From Corynebacterium sp. 74A (GTDB lineage: Bacteria > Actinomycetota > Actinomycetes > Mycobacteriales > Mycobacteriaceae): a DNA stretch of 64,000 nucleotides. Of this stretch, positions 17,589 to 27,089 are shown in pieces (positions within the stretch are counted from its first letter, which is position 1; each line of letters begins with the position of its first letter). Location of the stretch: the NCBI RefSeq assembly GCF_008930665.1, contig NZ_PQMG01000003.1:124001-188000 (forward strand). The letters run 5' to 3'. A program made the position numbers and the translations under genes. The notes below the pieces were generated by a model that was not told where the DNA came from, ran no database searches, and worked only from the letters and a program-made list of their open reading frames with translations.

Positions 17589-17982
17589 GAAGCTAAGGAA
17601 TGGTTCACCTAAACGCGCCCCGAGTGATCACGTGCACGTACCTGCCATCACCGAGAGCGGCTCTTTGGAACTTGCCGCCGCTGAAGTGCTCAAACTGCTC
17701 GCGGACCCCACGCGCATTCGCATCATCCTCACCCTGGGTAAAGCCGAAGAGATGAGCGTGAACGAGATTTCGGCCACCGTCGCTAAGCGTCCCGCTACCG
17801 TCTCCCAGCATCTCGCCAAAATGCGCCTCGCGCGGATGGTCACCACCCGCCACCAAGGCACCAGCGTCTACTACTCGCTGACCGATGAGCACGCCATCCA
17901 GCTCATCAGCGAGGCCATGAACCAGGCTGAGCACGCCGTGAGCGCCGAGGCGCTCTCCCACACCCACACCCACGACACTTAA
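17575..17982 (+). CDS. ArsR/SmtB-family metal-sensing repressor
   Basis: Winged-helix repressor of 135 residues. The recognition helix region is RPATVSQHLAKMRLARMV. In the last helix Asp104, His106 and His120 match three of four ligands of the alpha-5 metal site of SmtB/CzrA-type sensors; the fourth position is Gln117. A His-rich tail (H129, H131, H133) could also bind metal. No Cys is present, which argues against arsenic or cadmium and favours zinc, nickel or cobalt. It is followed after 10 bases by an MFS carrier, probably its target. Confidence 0.85.
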   Translation: MHEDKKLRNGSPKRAPSDHVHVPAITESGSLELAAAEVLKLLADPTRIRIILTLGKAEEMSVNEISATVAKRPATVSQHLAKMRLARMVTTRHQGTSVYYSLTDEHAIQLISEAMNQAEHAVSAEALSHTHTHDT

Positions 17983-17992
17983 AGGCACCGGC

Positions 17993-19204
17993 ATGCTTTC
18001 TGTTCTTCGCAATCACCGTTACGCTCGGCTTTTCGGGGCCCAAGTTATTGCTCTCGTGGGCACGGGATTACTCACCGTTGCCTTGGGCCTACTCGCCTTC
18101 GATATCGCCGGCAGCCAGGCCGGCAGCGTGCTGGGCACCGCGCTGAGCATCAAGATTATTGCCTATGTGCTGCTCTCCCCCGTGGCCACCACGCTGCTCG
18201 CGGGATGGAATCCCAAGGTGGTGCTGGTATCGGCGGACGTGGTACGCGGCCTCATTGCCTGCGGCCTGCCCTTTGTCACCGAGACGTGGCAAATCTATAT
18301 CCTCATCTTTATCCTGCAGGCCGCCTCGGCCACCTTCACTCCGACCTTCCAGGCCCTCATCCCCGATGTGCTGCCCGATGAAGGGGACTACACGCAGGCA
18401 CTGTCCCTGTCTCGGCTGGCCTACGATCTGGAATCGGTGCTCTCGCCGCTTCTCGCCGCCGCGCTGCTAGCCGTGATGAACTATCACCTTCTCTTCCTCG
18501 GCACAATCGTCGGCTTTGCCTGCTCCGCAGCGCTCATTCTCAGCACCCACATCGGGGTGTACCGCCGCACTCTCGAGATCGACCACACCGAATCCATCGT
18601 CCGTCGCCCTCTCGCCGGAGCCCGCATCTTCCGGCGCACCCCAGAACTGCGCGGAGTGGCATGGTCGAACCTCACCGTGGCTGCGGTCGGGGCGATGGTC
18701 ATCATCAATACCGTGGTGGTGGTGCGCGATCAGCTGCAGCGGCCGGATTCAGATCTGGGCATTTTGCTCGCTTTCTTTGGCGCCGGCTCGATGTTCATTG
18801 CCATCGTGCTGCCGCGGCTGCTGCACTACGCAGTAGACACCACAGTCATGGTTCTCGGCGCCATCAGTGCCCCGTTACTCCTCGCTGCGGTAGCACTCGC
18901 TCTGCACGGTGCAGCCGCGTGGTGGCTGATGTGTCTGCTCTGGGCTCTGCTCGGCGCGAGCGCCGCGCTCATTGCCACCCCGAGTTCACGGCTGCTGCGC
19001 CGCCACAGCACCGTCGATAACCGCACCGCCGTATTCGCCACCCAATTCAGCGCGTCCCACGCCTGCTACCTGCTTACCTACCCGGCCGCAGGCTTCATCG
19101 GCAGCCTGGTCAGCCTCTCGGCCGCGGCCTGGGCGCTGGGCGCTCTCGGCGTGCTGGGGGCAGCGGGAACCGCACTGTGGTTCGCCCGCGCGAAGCGTAG
19201 CTAA
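17993..19204 (+). CDS. MFS efflux carrier, probably metal-responsive
   Basis: Major-facilitator protein of 403 residues with about 12 membrane helices, beginning MLSVLRNHRYARLFGAQVIA, a start typical of the MFS_3/TetA-like group that includes nickel/cobalt exporters. It is in an operon with the ArsR metal sensor (10-base gap, AGG before the ATG), so metal export is a fair guess. No His-rich loop is evident in the carrier itself. A drug or another small molecule is possible. Confidence 0.8.
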   Translation: MLSVLRNHRYARLFGAQVIALVGTGLLTVALGLLAFDIAGSQAGSVLGTALSIKIIAYVLLSPVATTLLAGWNPKVVLVSADVVRGLIACGLPFVTETWQIYILIFILQAASATFTPTFQALIPDVLPDEGDYTQALSLSRLAYDLESVLSPLLAAALLAVMNYHLLFLGTIVGFACSAALILSTHIGVYRRTLEIDHTESIVRRPLAGARIFRRTPELRGVAWSNLTVAAVGAMVIINTVVVVRDQLQRPDSDLGILLAFFGAGSMFIAIVLPRLLHYAVDTTVMVLGAISAPLLLAAVALALHGAAAWWLMCLLWALLGASAALIATPSSRLLRRHSTVDNRTAVFATQFSASHACYLLTYPAAGFIGSLVSLSAAAWALGALGVLGAAGTALWFARAKRS

Positions 19205-19239
19205 CAGGCACATTCTCCGCCCGCACGCAGCTCCCACCC

Positions 19240-19285
19240 CACCCCCTATCGCCTGTGTAGAAGCCATAGGGGGTGCATAACCCCC
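19240..19285 (+). terminator. Hairpin after the MFS gene with an alternative partner
   Basis: CACCCCCTAT (19240-19249) pairs perfectly with ATAGGGGGTG (19266-19275). The same G-run can instead pair with ACCCCC at 19280-19285, so the two hairpins exclude each other. It is the first part of the structured stretch that ends at 19363. Confidence 0.6.
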
Positions 19286-19287
19286 TT

Positions 19288-19363
19288 GTGCCGCGCTGCC
19301 TGCGCCTCTAGGGTTGATGGCACTATACCTTCTTTTCCTATAGTTGCCCCCTAGGGGCTTTTT
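19288..19363 (+). promoter_or_regulatory. Attenuator-like leader before the M20 amidohydrolase gene
   Basis: GTGCC (19288-19292) pairs with GGCAC (19319-19323) around a small GCGC hairpin. GGCACTATA (19319-19327) can pair with TATAGTTGCC (about 19340-19349). The latter shares bases with GCCCC-CTA-GGGGC (19346-19358), which is followed by TTTTT (19359-19363), a factor-independent terminator. The arrangement of a terminator with a competing upstream pairing is that of an attenuator or riboswitch. It could also be merely the end of the MFS transcript. Confidence 0.5.
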
Positions 19364-19459
19364 GCTTGCCCCACCGCCTCCCGCGGCGGGCGGCGAGCTC
19401 AGGAAAAGGAGGCGAAACCACCCAGTGCACGCAACCTGCGAAAGGAACCTAGTACCCCC

Positions 19460-20905
19460 GTGAATGACACCACAGCCGCCTCGGCGCATGCGCGCGATAA
19501 GAGCCGGACTATCAAGAACATTATTGATAATCACGGGGTGAAACTCGACTGGCAGAAAGCCTTCTACCAGGACATGCACGCCAATCCGGAGCTCTCCGGA
19601 TTTGAGGTGGAAACCGCCCGGAAAATCGCCGCGCACCTGCGCAACTTCGACTGCGAGGTACACACCGGCATCGGTGGCCACGGCATCGTCGCTATTTTCC
19701 GCAATGGCGATGGCCCCACCGCGCTGTTCCGCGCAGACTTCGATGCACTGCCGGTCAAGGAAACCTCCGGCGCCATTTACGCCTCCACCCGCACGCGGGT
19801 GCGCGAGTCTGGGGTGGAAACCCCGATCATGCACGCCTGCGGGCACGACATGCACACCACCGCCCTGCTCGGCGCCTGCGCCGTCATGGACTCCACCCGC
19901 GATAGCTGGTCCGGCACCTTCGTGGCACTCTTCCAGCCAGCCGAGGAGATCTCGGTGGGCGCGGCAGCGATGGTCAATGATGGCCTCGCCGATATCATCC
20001 CGAAGCCAGATGTGTGCTTTGGCCAGCATGTGATCGCCGGCCCCGCCGGCCGCATCCTGTCCCGCCCCGGAGCGGCACTTGCTGCATGCGACACCATCAC
20101 CATCAAGCTCTACGGCAAGTCCGCGCACGGTTCCATGCCGCACAACTCCATCGACCCCACCTACTTGGCGGCGATGATCGTGGTGCGACTCCAGGGCATC
20201 GTCGGACGCGAGATCAACCCCAATGACTTCGCTGTGATCACCGTCGGCTCCTTGATTTCGGGTCACACCAATAACACCGTGCCCGGCGAAGCCACCTTGG
20301 TGCTCAACTGCCGCTTCTACGACAACGAGGTCAAGCGCAAGACCTACCAGGCCATTAAGCGCGTGGTGCACGGCGAGTGCCAGGCATCTGGGTGCGAGCG
20401 CGCCCCTGAGTTCCGCTTCTCCAATCACGGCGAACTCACCGAGAATGACCCCGTGGTGTATTCGCACGTGCGCTATACCTTCGACGAGGTGTTCGGCGAG
20501 GAGAGCGTGGACGCCAAACGCTGGACCGCCTCGGAGGACTTCACCAATATCCCCCGCGCCTTCGGCGCCCCCTACTTCTTCTGGCTGGTGGGTATCACTC
20601 CCCGCGAGCAGTGGGATAAGGCTCTCGCCGAGGACAACATCGAGGACATCCCGGTCAACCACGCCGGCGACTTCCTCCCGGATTATGAGCCTTCTGTGGA
20701 TGCCTCCACCAAGGCCGCACTGTGCGCCGTGCTCACCTACTTGGTAGACGATAAGTCCGAGGCCACCATCCAGCGACCGGACGAGGCGAATCTGCCGAAG
20801 AATCTTCCCTCCGACCCCACTGAGGTGCGCTCGGAGGCCGTGGTGGAATCCGCGAACCTCCCCGACGCCGAGGCGGCACACCGCGCCCACGAGCTGCGGA
20901 AGTAA
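19460..20905 (+). CDS. M20-family amidohydrolase (N-acyl amino acid / hippurate hydrolase type)
   Basis: Metal-dependent amidase of 481 residues. Motifs of the M20D group: DFDALPVKE near residue 95, the metal-binding HACGHDMHTTALLGA near residue 130, FQPAEE with the catalytic Glu, and the dimerisation/lid domain with GKSAHGSMPH. Relatives include hippurate hydrolase, indole-acetyl-amino-acid hydrolases and the N-acyl-glutamine aminoacylase of skin corynebacteria. The last 40-50 residues form an acidic tail rich in Glu, Pro and Ala. The GTG at 19460 has GAAAGGAA upstream. The natural acyl amino acid is unknown. Confidence 0.88.
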   Translation: MNDTTAASAHARDKSRTIKNIIDNHGVKLDWQKAFYQDMHANPELSGFEVETARKIAAHLRNFDCEVHTGIGGHGIVAIFRNGDGPTALFRADFDALPVKETSGAIYASTRTRVRESGVETPIMHACGHDMHTTALLGACAVMDSTRDSWSGTFVALFQPAEEISVGAAAMVNDGLADIIPKPDVCFGQHVIAGPAGRILSRPGAALAACDTITIKLYGKSAHGSMPHNSIDPTYLAAMIVVRLQGIVGREINPNDFAVITVGSLISGHTNNTVPGEATLVLNCRFYDNEVKRKTYQAIKRVVHGECQASGCERAPEFRFSNHGELTENDPVVYSHVRYTFDEVFGEESVDAKRWTASEDFTNIPRAFGAPYFFWLVGITPREQWDKALAEDNIEDIPVNHAGDFLPDYEPSVDASTKAALCAVLTYLVDDKSEATIQRPDEANLPKNLPSDPTEVRSEAVVESANLPDAEAAHRAHELRK

Positions 20906-20947
20906 AACCATCGGCCACCGTCCCTGCTGAGACGGGGCCACAGACGC

Positions 20948-20998
20948 CACAGACCACCGATCCCCACTCCTGTCATGGGAGAGGATCGGTGGTCTGTG
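20948..20998. terminator. Bidirectional terminator between M20 gene and pyk
   Basis: A perfect 16-base stem (20948-20963 with 20983-20998) separates the convergent genes; on the plus strand it is followed by TTAT. Confidence 0.85.
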
Positions 20999-21071
20999 TT
21001 ATGTAGTGCGGTATCATCCGCAGCCATCAGCCGTAGTGCCAGCCGAGGCGGACACTTACGGCAGGCGCCGA

Positions 21072-22580
21072 CTACTTCGAGGTCGAGCTCGTCGTGCCGG
21101 TGCTGCTGGCGGTGGAGGGGGTCTCCGCTACCAGGGTGGCGTCGCTCTCGCTCTCACGCTTAGTGGAGCGGGTGTTATCGCCGAGCAGGTGCACCTGGAT
21201 CATGTTGGTGTTACCGGGGATTCCGGGAGGAGTACCGGCAACAACCACCATCACGTCATCGCGTTCATACTCGCTCATAGCCAGCAGAGCCTCGTCGACG
21301 GCCACCATCATCTCATCGGTGTCGTGGACGGTTTCGGTCAGGAAGGTCTCCGCACCCCAAGACAGTGCCAGCTGCGAACGCACGGCCGGATCGGGGGTGA
21401 ATACCAACAGCGGCAGCGGGCAGCGCAGGCGAGCCAAGCGCTTCGCGGTATCGCCGGAGGTGGTGAAGGCCACCAGAGCCTTGGCGTTTAGGCGTTGGGC
21501 AATATCGCGGGCCGAGTAGGTGATCACGCCACGCTTGGTACGCGGAACGTGAGTCAGCTGCGGCACGTCGCCGTCCTTTTCCGCTACCCGCACGATGCGG
21601 GACATGGTGCGCACCACGTTGTGCGGATCCACACCAACGGAGGTTTCACCGGAGAGCATCACGGCATCCGCACCATCCAGCACGGCGTTGGCCACGTCGG
21701 AGGCCTCGGCGCGGGTCGGGCGGGAGTTTTCGATCATGGAATCCAGCATCTGGGTGGCCACGATCACCGGCTTAGCGTTCTCGCGTGCGATCTGGATGGC
21801 GCGCTTCTGAACCAGCGGCACCTCCTCCAGCGGCACTTCCACGCCGAGGTCACCACGGGCAACCATGATGGCGTCGAAGGCCAGCACGATGGACTCGAGA
21901 GCGTCAACGGCCTCGGGCTTTTCCAGCTTGGCGATGACGGGGACGCGGCGGCCTTCCTCATCCATGACCTTATGCACCAGCTCGACGTCGGCCGGGGAGC
22001 GCACGAAGGACAGGGCGATGAAGTCCACGCCCAGGTTGAGTGCGAAGCGCAGGTCCTTGATGTCCTTCTCGGACAGGGCCGGCACGGAGATATCCATACC
22101 GGGCAGGGAGACACCCTTGTTGTTGGACACTGGGCCACCTTCGGTGACCTCGCAGACAACGTCGTTGCCATCGACCTCGATGCAGACGAGGCCGACCTTG
22201 CCGTCATCGACCAGCAGGCGGTCACCCGGCTTGGCGTCATTGGCCAGGTTCTTGTAGGTGGTGGACACGCGGTCGTGGGTGCCCTGCACATCGTCCACAG
22301 TGATACGGACGGTTTCGCCGGTCTCCCACATAGTGGAACCGTCGATGAAACGGCCGAGGCGGATCTTGGGGCCCTGCAGGTCGGCGAGGATGCCGACAGC
22401 GTGACCAGTCTTATCGGTGGCCTCACGAACCCAGCGATAGTTCTGTTCATGGTCGGAGTGATCACCGTGCGAGAAATTCAGGCGAGCCACGTCCATACCA
22501 GATTTGACGAGCTCAAGAATGCCCTCCTCACTAGCAACGGCGGGACCGAGGGTACATACGATTTTCGTTCTCCTATTCAC
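21072..22580 (-). CDS. pyk: Pyruvate kinase
   Basis: Glycolytic enzyme of 502 residues making pyruvate and ATP from phosphoenolpyruvate and ADP. It begins NRRTKIVCTLGPA and contains the active-site stretch VPVIAKLEKPEAVDAL with the catalytic Lys, then MVARGDLGVEVP for metal binding and TQMLDSMIENSRPTRAE. The C-terminal domain ends in a Ser/Thr-rich tail of about 25 residues. The start is GTG at 22580. A TACAGT -10 box ends 8 nt before it, so the mRNA is probably leaderless. Confidence 0.97.
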   Translation of the reverse strand: MNRRTKIVCTLGPAVASEEGILELVKSGMDVARLNFSHGDHSDHEQNYRWVREATDKTGHAVGILADLQGPKIRLGRFIDGSTMWETGETVRITVDDVQGTHDRVSTTYKNLANDAKPGDRLLVDDGKVGLVCIEVDGNDVVCEVTEGGPVSNNKGVSLPGMDISVPALSEKDIKDLRFALNLGVDFIALSFVRSPADVELVHKVMDEEGRRVPVIAKLEKPEAVDALESIVLAFDAIMVARGDLGVEVPLEEVPLVQKRAIQIARENAKPVIVATQMLDSMIENSRPTRAEASDVANAVLDGADAVMLSGETSVGVDPHNVVRTMSRIVRVAEKDGDVPQLTHVPRTKRGVITYSARDIAQRLNAKALVAFTTSGDTAKRLARLRCPLPLLVFTPDPAVRSQLALSWGAETFLTETVHDTDEMMVAVDEALLAMSEYERDDVMVVVAGTPPGIPGNTNMIQVHLLGDNTRSTKRESESDATLVAETPSTASSTGTTSSTSK

Positions 22581-22588
22581 GCTTCCCC

Positions 22589-22594
22589 ACTGTA
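22589..22594 (-). promoter_or_regulatory. -10 box of pyk (leaderless)
   Basis: TACAGT on the minus strand ends 8 nt before the GTG of pyk. The sequence from the -10 box to the start is very like that before treZ. Confidence 0.55.
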
Positions 22595-22893
22595 GTGCTC
22601 CTAGCGCAATCCGGCTACACGCGCCGCAGTGAAGAAAGCGCTGGAAGACGCGCTAACAGCCCCGCAGAACCCCATACCGCGCTGTTGTTTTATCCACGGA
22701 AACGTCCACAAAACCACACAAATGCAGGTCAAACAGGCACAAAACCACATTGTGATCTGGTTTCACCTCGCCCCGATGTGTGCGAGATGTGGCCACAGCC
22801 ACCCTGTCTGGCGAAGTTGATCACACTTCCCCGCACCAGCACCCACGGCGTCGTCGGTGACGCCGCCGCACGCGGCAATAACCGATACATAAA

Positions 22894-22921
22894 ACCGCAC
22901 TCACCACGTGGTGAGTGCGGT
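22894..22921 (-). terminator. Terminator of lgt
   Basis: A perfect 28-base palindrome (14-base arms 22894-22907 and 22908-22921) is followed on the minus strand by TTTTATG, about 80 bases after the lgt stop. Confidence 0.8.
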
Positions 22922-23001
22922 CTCTGAGCTCTCGGTCGGCGCGGTGTCAGCGCGCGATCGCCGCAGGGCCAGGGCACAGTCGGCGCGACTAGTCTGGCGC
23001 C

Positions 23002-24003
23002 TCAGAGTGTGCTCTGTGGATACTCCCCAGAAGCGACCTGGGTCTGCGCGGCGTCGCGGTGGCGCTGCTGCGCCCGCATCATGATGAAGATGAGTACCGC
23101 GGCGAGGAACACCACAGCGGAGACAACAGTATTGACCCGCAGGCCAAAGATATGGGTGGCCGCATCCGAGCGCATCAGCTCGATGACGAAGCGGCCTGCG
23201 GTATAACCGGCTACATAGAGTGCGAACACCTGACCGCCGCGCAGCGAGAAGCGCTTATCTGCCCACAGCAACAGGGCGAAGATGATGAGGTTCCACAGCA
23301 GCTCGTAGAGGAACGTCGGGTGCACGGTGGCCAGCACCTCGCCGGTGGAGCGGCCCGTGACCGGCGCGAGCATGCCATTGGCGTCGACGCGCTCATAGAT
23401 CTCCAGCGCCCAAGGCACATCGGTGGGATAGCCATAGAGCTCCTGGTTGAACCAATTGCCGAGTCGGCCGATGGCCTGGGCCAAGATGATGCCGGGGGCG
23501 ACAGCATCGGCAAAGGGGGCGAGCGGGATCTTCTTCATGCGGAAATACACCGCCACGGCAATGGTGCCGAGGGCGATCGCACCCCAAATCCCCAGTCCGC
23601 CATTGGTGATTTTCACCGCGTCGATGGGAGAACAGGTCTCGCAGAAGTACTTATCGTGATCCGTGATCACGTGATACACCCGGCCGCCAATGATGCCGCT
23701 GGGCACGGCCACGAGCGCCGCATCGTAGACGACCTCGCCATCGCCGCCGCGATCCTGATAGCGCTTTTTGGTCAGCAGCAGCGCCGCCACGATGCCGGCG
23801 ATGATGCAGAGCGCATAGGCGCGGACGGGAATAGGGCCGAGCTGCCATACGCCCTGCGGCGGGGAGGGGATGGCGCGGGTCAGCCCCGCGCTGAAGCGAC
23901 CGAGGTCGCCCGAGAAAAGCGCAGACGGAATTCCGGCGGAAATAAACTGGTCTAGCACCGTGTGGGATCTCGCTTCGTGAATTGCTAGCGGGTGGAGGGA
24001 CAC
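23002..24003 (-). CDS. lgt: Prolipoprotein diacylglyceryl transferase
   Basis: Membrane enzyme of 333 residues that attaches diacylglycerol to the lipobox Cys of prolipoproteins, the first step of lipoprotein maturation. The signature is [16 protein letters not shown]; about seven helices are predicted, and [11 protein letters not shown] and NGGLGIWGA lie in the conserved periplasmic face. Several lipoproteins in this window are its likely substrates. With the GTG start at 24003 it overlaps the trpC end by 19 bases. A start at the GTG of LDQFISAG (about 23961) is also possible and would remove 14 residues. Confidence 0.93.
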   Translation of the reverse strand: MSLHPLAIHEARSHTVLDQFISAGIPSALFSGDLGRFSAGLTRAIPSPPQGVWQLGPIPVRAYALCIIAGIVAALLLTKKRYQDRGGDGEVVYDAALVAVPSGIIGGRVYHVITDHDKYFCETCSPIDAVKITNGGLGIWGAIALGTIAVAVYFRMKKIPLAPFADAVAPGIILAQAIGRLGNWFNQELYGYPTDVPWALEIYERVDANGMLAPVTGRSTGEVLATVHPTFLYELLWNLIIFALLLWADKRFSLRGGQVFALYVAGYTAGRFVIELMRSDAATHIFGLRVNTVVSAVVFLAAVLIFIMMRAQQRHRDAAQTQVASGEYPQSTL

Positions 24004-24794
24004 GCCGGATGCTGCCCGGCTGCCACCAGTTTACGACACAGCCCCGCTGGGTCCTCATGGGTGACCAAGGAGGTAGAGATGATCACCGCATCCGCACCCC
24101 AACCGGCGTAAGTCATCAGCTGCTGCGGGGTATCGACGCCCGACATGGCAATGCGCACCACCCCACTGGGCAGTCCAGGGGCGATCTCCGAAAAGGCCGT
24201 GGGGTTGAGCTCGAAGGTTTCCATGGAACGGGCGTTCACCCCGATGAGCGTGGCCCCGGCCTGCACCGCCCGGCTTGCTTCTTCGCGCGTGTTTACCTCC
24301 ACCAACGCGGTCATGTCTAGGGATTCGATGCGATCGAGCAGCGCCTCGAGCCGATGCTGATCCAAGATGGCAGCAATCAACGGCACCACGTCTGCACCGA
24401 AGTAGCGGGCCTCGTGGATCTGGTAGGGATCAATAATGAAGTCCTTGGCCATCACCGGCACATCGACTGCTTGTTTCACCGCGCGCACATCACGCAGATC
24501 GCCGTTGAAGCGGCGGCGCTCAGTCTGACAGGAAATGATGCGCGCCCCCTCGCGCTCAAACAGCTGGGCCAAGAGTGCGGGGTGCTCAATGGCGGCGAGC
24601 TCGCCCTTATTGGGCACGGCGCGCTTGAGCTCGGCAATAATGGAGCATCCCGGCTGGGAGAGCGCGGCGCGGGCATCCCGCGGCTTCGGTGCCGAGAAAG
24701 AGAGCCTTTTGATCTCTTTAAAGGGCAGGCGGTGCTCGCGCGCCTTCACGTCCTCGCTGACGCCAGCGAGAATGCGCTCGATCTCCGAAACCAT
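23985..24794 (-). CDS. trpC: Indole-3-glycerol phosphate synthase
   Basis: TIM-barrel enzyme of 269 residues that closes the indole ring in tryptophan synthesis. Motifs: [15 protein letters not shown] (substrate-binding, catalytic Lys), [14 protein letters not shown] with the second catalytic Lys, [13 protein letters not shown] and IAMSGVDTP. It is separate from the main trp operon, as in other corynebacteria and mycobacteria. It has its own good promoter at 24833-24861. Confidence 0.95.
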   Translation of the reverse strand: MVSEIERILAGVSEDVKAREHRLPFKEIKRLSFSAPKPRDARAALSQPGCSIIAELKRAVPNKGELAAIEHPALLAQLFEREGARIISCQTERRRFNGDLRDVRAVKQAVDVPVMAKDFIIDPYQIHEARYFGADVVPLIAAILDQHRLEALLDRIESLDMTALVEVNTREEASRAVQAGATLIGVNARSMETFELNPTAFSEIAPGLPSGVVRIAMSGVDTPQQLMTYAGWGADAVIISTSLVTHEDPAGLCRKLVAAGQHPACPSTR

Positions 24795-24832
24795 GCCGTG
24801 TCCTTAGAGTGTGCCCGGCGGCTGTGGTGGCC

Positions 24833-24861
24833 TGTATAAGAATCGCACCACCGCCCTGCAA
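24833..24861 (-). promoter_or_regulatory. trpC promoter
   Basis: On the minus strand TTGCAG (24861-24856), a 17-base spacer and TATACA (24838-24833) form a near-standard promoter about 39 bases before the trpC ATG. Just upstream a small hairpin (24878-24883 with 24891-24896) may end the preceding transcript. Confidence 0.7.
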
Positions 24862-24956
24862 TTAACTCTTTTAGGCTATAGCCTGCCACGGGCTATCCCT
24901 AAATTAGCCCTGTTTTCGCAGCTCACAGCCCCTCTAAACGGAGTTATGCAGAGGGC

Positions 24957-25676
24957 TTAACGGGCGGATGTGTTGCCTGCGTCATTGTCGTCTACGGAGG
25001 TGTCCGGGGCCTCGGTGGGATCAATATCTTCATCGAGGGCATCCCAGATCACGCGCCCGGAGTCGGGGGATTCCCGCAGATCCTCGCCGAGTTTCTCGCG
25101 CCGCGCCGCCCGCTTTTCGTATTTATTCGACGCCGCGCGCGCCTGCCCTGGCTGCAGCAGCAACAAGACGCCACCAAACACCGCGCTGGCGCAGGCGACC
25201 AGGGCCAATGCAGGACCAAGGGTGGAGCTATCAACGGCTTGGATACTGGCCCACTCGGTGAGTGTCTGCACCTGCTGGGAGGTGCCGGCCGCGGAGGCGC
25301 CCGCATCGTTCGAGTCTGCGAGCAGCAGCGCCCGCGCCCGCGAGGGATCAGGCTCACCTCCCAGCACGCTGAGCGGGGCATAGCCGCCGACTACCCCAGC
25401 CACAGCCACCACGCCGCCAATCACGCGGCGCACGAGGGGACGCAAGACCGCCGCCGCTACCACCGAGGCGAGAAAAAGCAGGGCGATGGCGGCCAGCTCG
25501 GTCGACCACGTGGCGCCGAGAATCTCAAAGGAGGCTGCACCGGATTTATCGTCGAAGCTATCGACGCTCACCCACACCATGCGGGTGGATACCCACGCCA
25601 CCACGGCGCCCAGGGCAATCGCCCCCAAGGCCATCCAGTACTTGGCGGGGCGCTGGGCTGTGCTGTGCGAGCTCAC
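24957..25676 (-). CDS. Trp-associated membrane protein, TIGR02234 family
   Basis: Membrane protein of 239 residues. It has helices at about 15-30, 58-77, 83-103 and 150-172, a Ser/Ala-rich external loop and an acidic cytoplasmic tail (about 180-239). The sequence pattern, with [15 protein letters not shown] and a later [15 protein letters not shown], is that of the actinobacterial family found next to trp genes. It overlaps the hisI stop by 4 bases and comes before trpC. Its function is unknown; a role in tryptophan transport or sensing is only inferred from gene order. Confidence 0.8.
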   Translation of the reverse strand: MSSHSTAQRPAKYWMALGAIALGAVVAWVSTRMVWVSVDSFDDKSGAASFEILGATWSTELAAIALLFLASVVAAAVLRPLVRRVIGGVVAVAGVVGGYAPLSVLGGEPDPSRARALLLADSNDAGASAAGTSQQVQTLTEWASIQAVDSSTLGPALALVACASAVFGGVLLLLQPGQARAASNKYEKRAARREKLGEDLRESPDSGRVIWDALDEDIDPTEAPDTSVDDNDAGNTSAR

Positions 25677-26071
25677 TGCTGTTCTCCTTCTGTATCCTCG
25701 AGCGCGCAGCCGAAGCTGAGCTCACGGTCATCGAAGCAGGTGCGGCTGCCGGTGTGGCAGGCTGCGCCGGTCTGGTGCACGCGCATCAAGAGGGTATCGC
25801 CATCGCAATCCGCGGCCAGCGAAACCACCTTTTGCACGTGCCCGCTGGTCAGCCCCTTGATCCAGTACTCCTGGCGGGAGCGGGAATAGTAGGTGCCACG
25901 ACGCGAGGCCAAGGTATAGGCCAGCGCGTGCGCGTCCATCCACGCCATCATCAACACTTCCTCACCGCGTTCCTCCTGCACCACCACGGGAACTAGGCCA
26001 TCGGCATTAAAGCGCACCTGCGCGGCGACGGCGGGGTCCAGCTCATAATCGGCGGGATTACTACTCGGCAT
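25673..26071 (-). CDS. hisI: Phosphoribosyl-AMP cyclohydrolase
   Basis: Third-step enzyme of histidine synthesis, 132 residues. Family motifs: [28 protein letters not shown], and the metal/zinc ligands in DCDGDTLLM and [15 protein letters not shown]. It is the stand-alone cyclohydrolase without a fused HisE. The ATG at 26071 (or 26074) overlaps the hisF 3' end by about 11 bases. Confidence 0.95.
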   Translation of the reverse strand: MPSSNPADYELDPAVAAQVRFNADGLVPVVVQEERGEEVLMMAWMDAHALAYTLASRRGTYYSRSRQEYWIKGLTSGHVQKVVSLAADCDGDTLLMRVHQTGAACHTGSRTCFDDRELSFGCALEDTEGEQQ

Positions 26072-26903
26072 CATCGTCTCCCTCGGCTGCATCGGACTGC
26101 ACGGCCGGAGCGACGCCGCCGTCCCAGCTGGTGCGCACCTCCAGGTTGGCGTCGATAAGCGCCTGCTTGCAGGAGGCAATGCTGACTTCTTGGAAATGGA
26201 AAATACTGGCCGCGAGCACCGCATCGGCGCCGGCCTCAATGGCGGGCGGGAAATGTTCGGCGCTACCGGCGCCACCGGAGGCAATCACGGGCACGGACAC
26301 AGCAGCGCGGACGAGGCGAATCAGCTCGGTGTCGAAGCCGGCTTTGGTGCCATCGCCATCCATGGAGTTCAGCAGGATCTCCCCCACCCCGCGGCGCTCC
26401 GCCTCGCGGGCCCACTCGATAGCGTCGATCTCGGCGGAACGGGTGCCGCCGTGCGTAGTGACCTCAAACCCGCTCGGCTGCGGCGTCCCCCCGGCGGGCA
26501 CGCGGCGGGCATCGAGGCTGAGGACCACGCATTGGGACCCAAAGGTTTCCGCCAATTCGGTGAGCAGCTCGGGCCGGGCAATCGCGGCGGTATTCACGCT
26601 CACCTTGTCCGCCCCGGCGCGCAGCAGCTGGTCCACATCCTCCACGCTGCGCACCCCGCCGCCAACGGTGAGTGGGATGAACACTTGATCCGCGGTGCGG
26701 CGCACCACGTCGAGCATGGTGCCGCGGCCGGCGGTCGAGGCGGATACGTCGAGGAACGTGAGTTCGTCTGCCCCCTCGGCGTCATAGCGTGCGGCGAGTT
26801 CCACGGGGTCGCCGGCATCGCGCAGCCCCTGAAAGTTCACGCCTTTTACCACGCGCCCTTGATCCACATCCAGACACGGAATCACTCGCACTGCTACGCC
26901 CAC
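26061..26903 (-). CDS. hisF: Imidazole glycerol phosphate synthase, cyclase subunit
   Basis: TIM-barrel cyclase of 280 residues that uses ammonia from HisH to make imidazole glycerol phosphate and AICAR. Asp12 in [15 protein letters not shown] and the phosphate-binding VIASGGAGS segment are visible. The last 25 residues form an acidic tail (AEGDDDAE) longer than usual. The start is GTG at 26903. A copy of the dispersed motif lies inside the gene at 26150-26160. Confidence 0.96.
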   Translation of the reverse strand: MGVAVRVIPCLDVDQGRVVKGVNFQGLRDAGDPVELAARYDAEGADELTFLDVSASTAGRGTMLDVVRRTADQVFIPLTVGGGVRSVEDVDQLLRAGADKVSVNTAAIARPELLTELAETFGSQCVVLSLDARRVPAGGTPQPSGFEVTTHGGTRSAEIDAIEWAREAERRGVGEILLNSMDGDGTKAGFDTELIRLVRAAVSVPVIASGGAGSAEHFPPAIEAGADAVLAASIFHFQEVSIASCKQALIDANLEVRTSWDGGVAPAVQSDAAEGDDDAE

Positions 26904-27016
26904 GGTTGTTCGTCCTTACCCACGATTGTTGTTCACGATTACAGAGGTTTTGACTGTAGTTGAATTCTCGCTATCAGTCTCCCACGCACCGGCCTATACA
27001 CCGCGTACGGGGTGGG

Positions 27017-27046
27017 GCTTATCGACGCCACCCTCCAGCCACCATC
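27017..27046 (+). repeat. Dispersed motif GCTTATCGACG, extended copy
   Basis: Intergenic copy between hisF and impA. It matches the copy at 50024-50053 (opposite strand) in 29 of 30 bases. GGTGG/CCACC flank the motif so that it would lie in a hairpin loop. Confidence 0.85.
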
Positions 27047-27089
27047 AGCTGTGGCCCGCCGGCTGTACCCGACTGCCTTTCGTGCCGCC

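Larger units (their letters stand above)
22581..23001. other. Gap between pyk and lgt
   Basis: The 421 bases hold the pyk -10 box at 22589-22594, a CRP/GlxR-like sequence TGTGATCTGGTTTCAC at 22751-22766 that only partly fits the GlxR consensus, and the lgt terminator at 22894-22921. I see no credible gene; the short ORFs here lack ribosome-binding sites. Confidence 0.45.

Noticed and set aside
22595..22927. Plus-strand ORF of 110 codons between pyk and lgt
   Set aside because: It overlaps the lgt terminator palindrome and the pyk promoter; no start signal and no recognisable protein pattern.
24870..24956. Trp attenuator before trpC
   Set aside because: A small hairpin is present but there is no leader peptide with Trp codons and no T-run; the trpC promoter lies after it.
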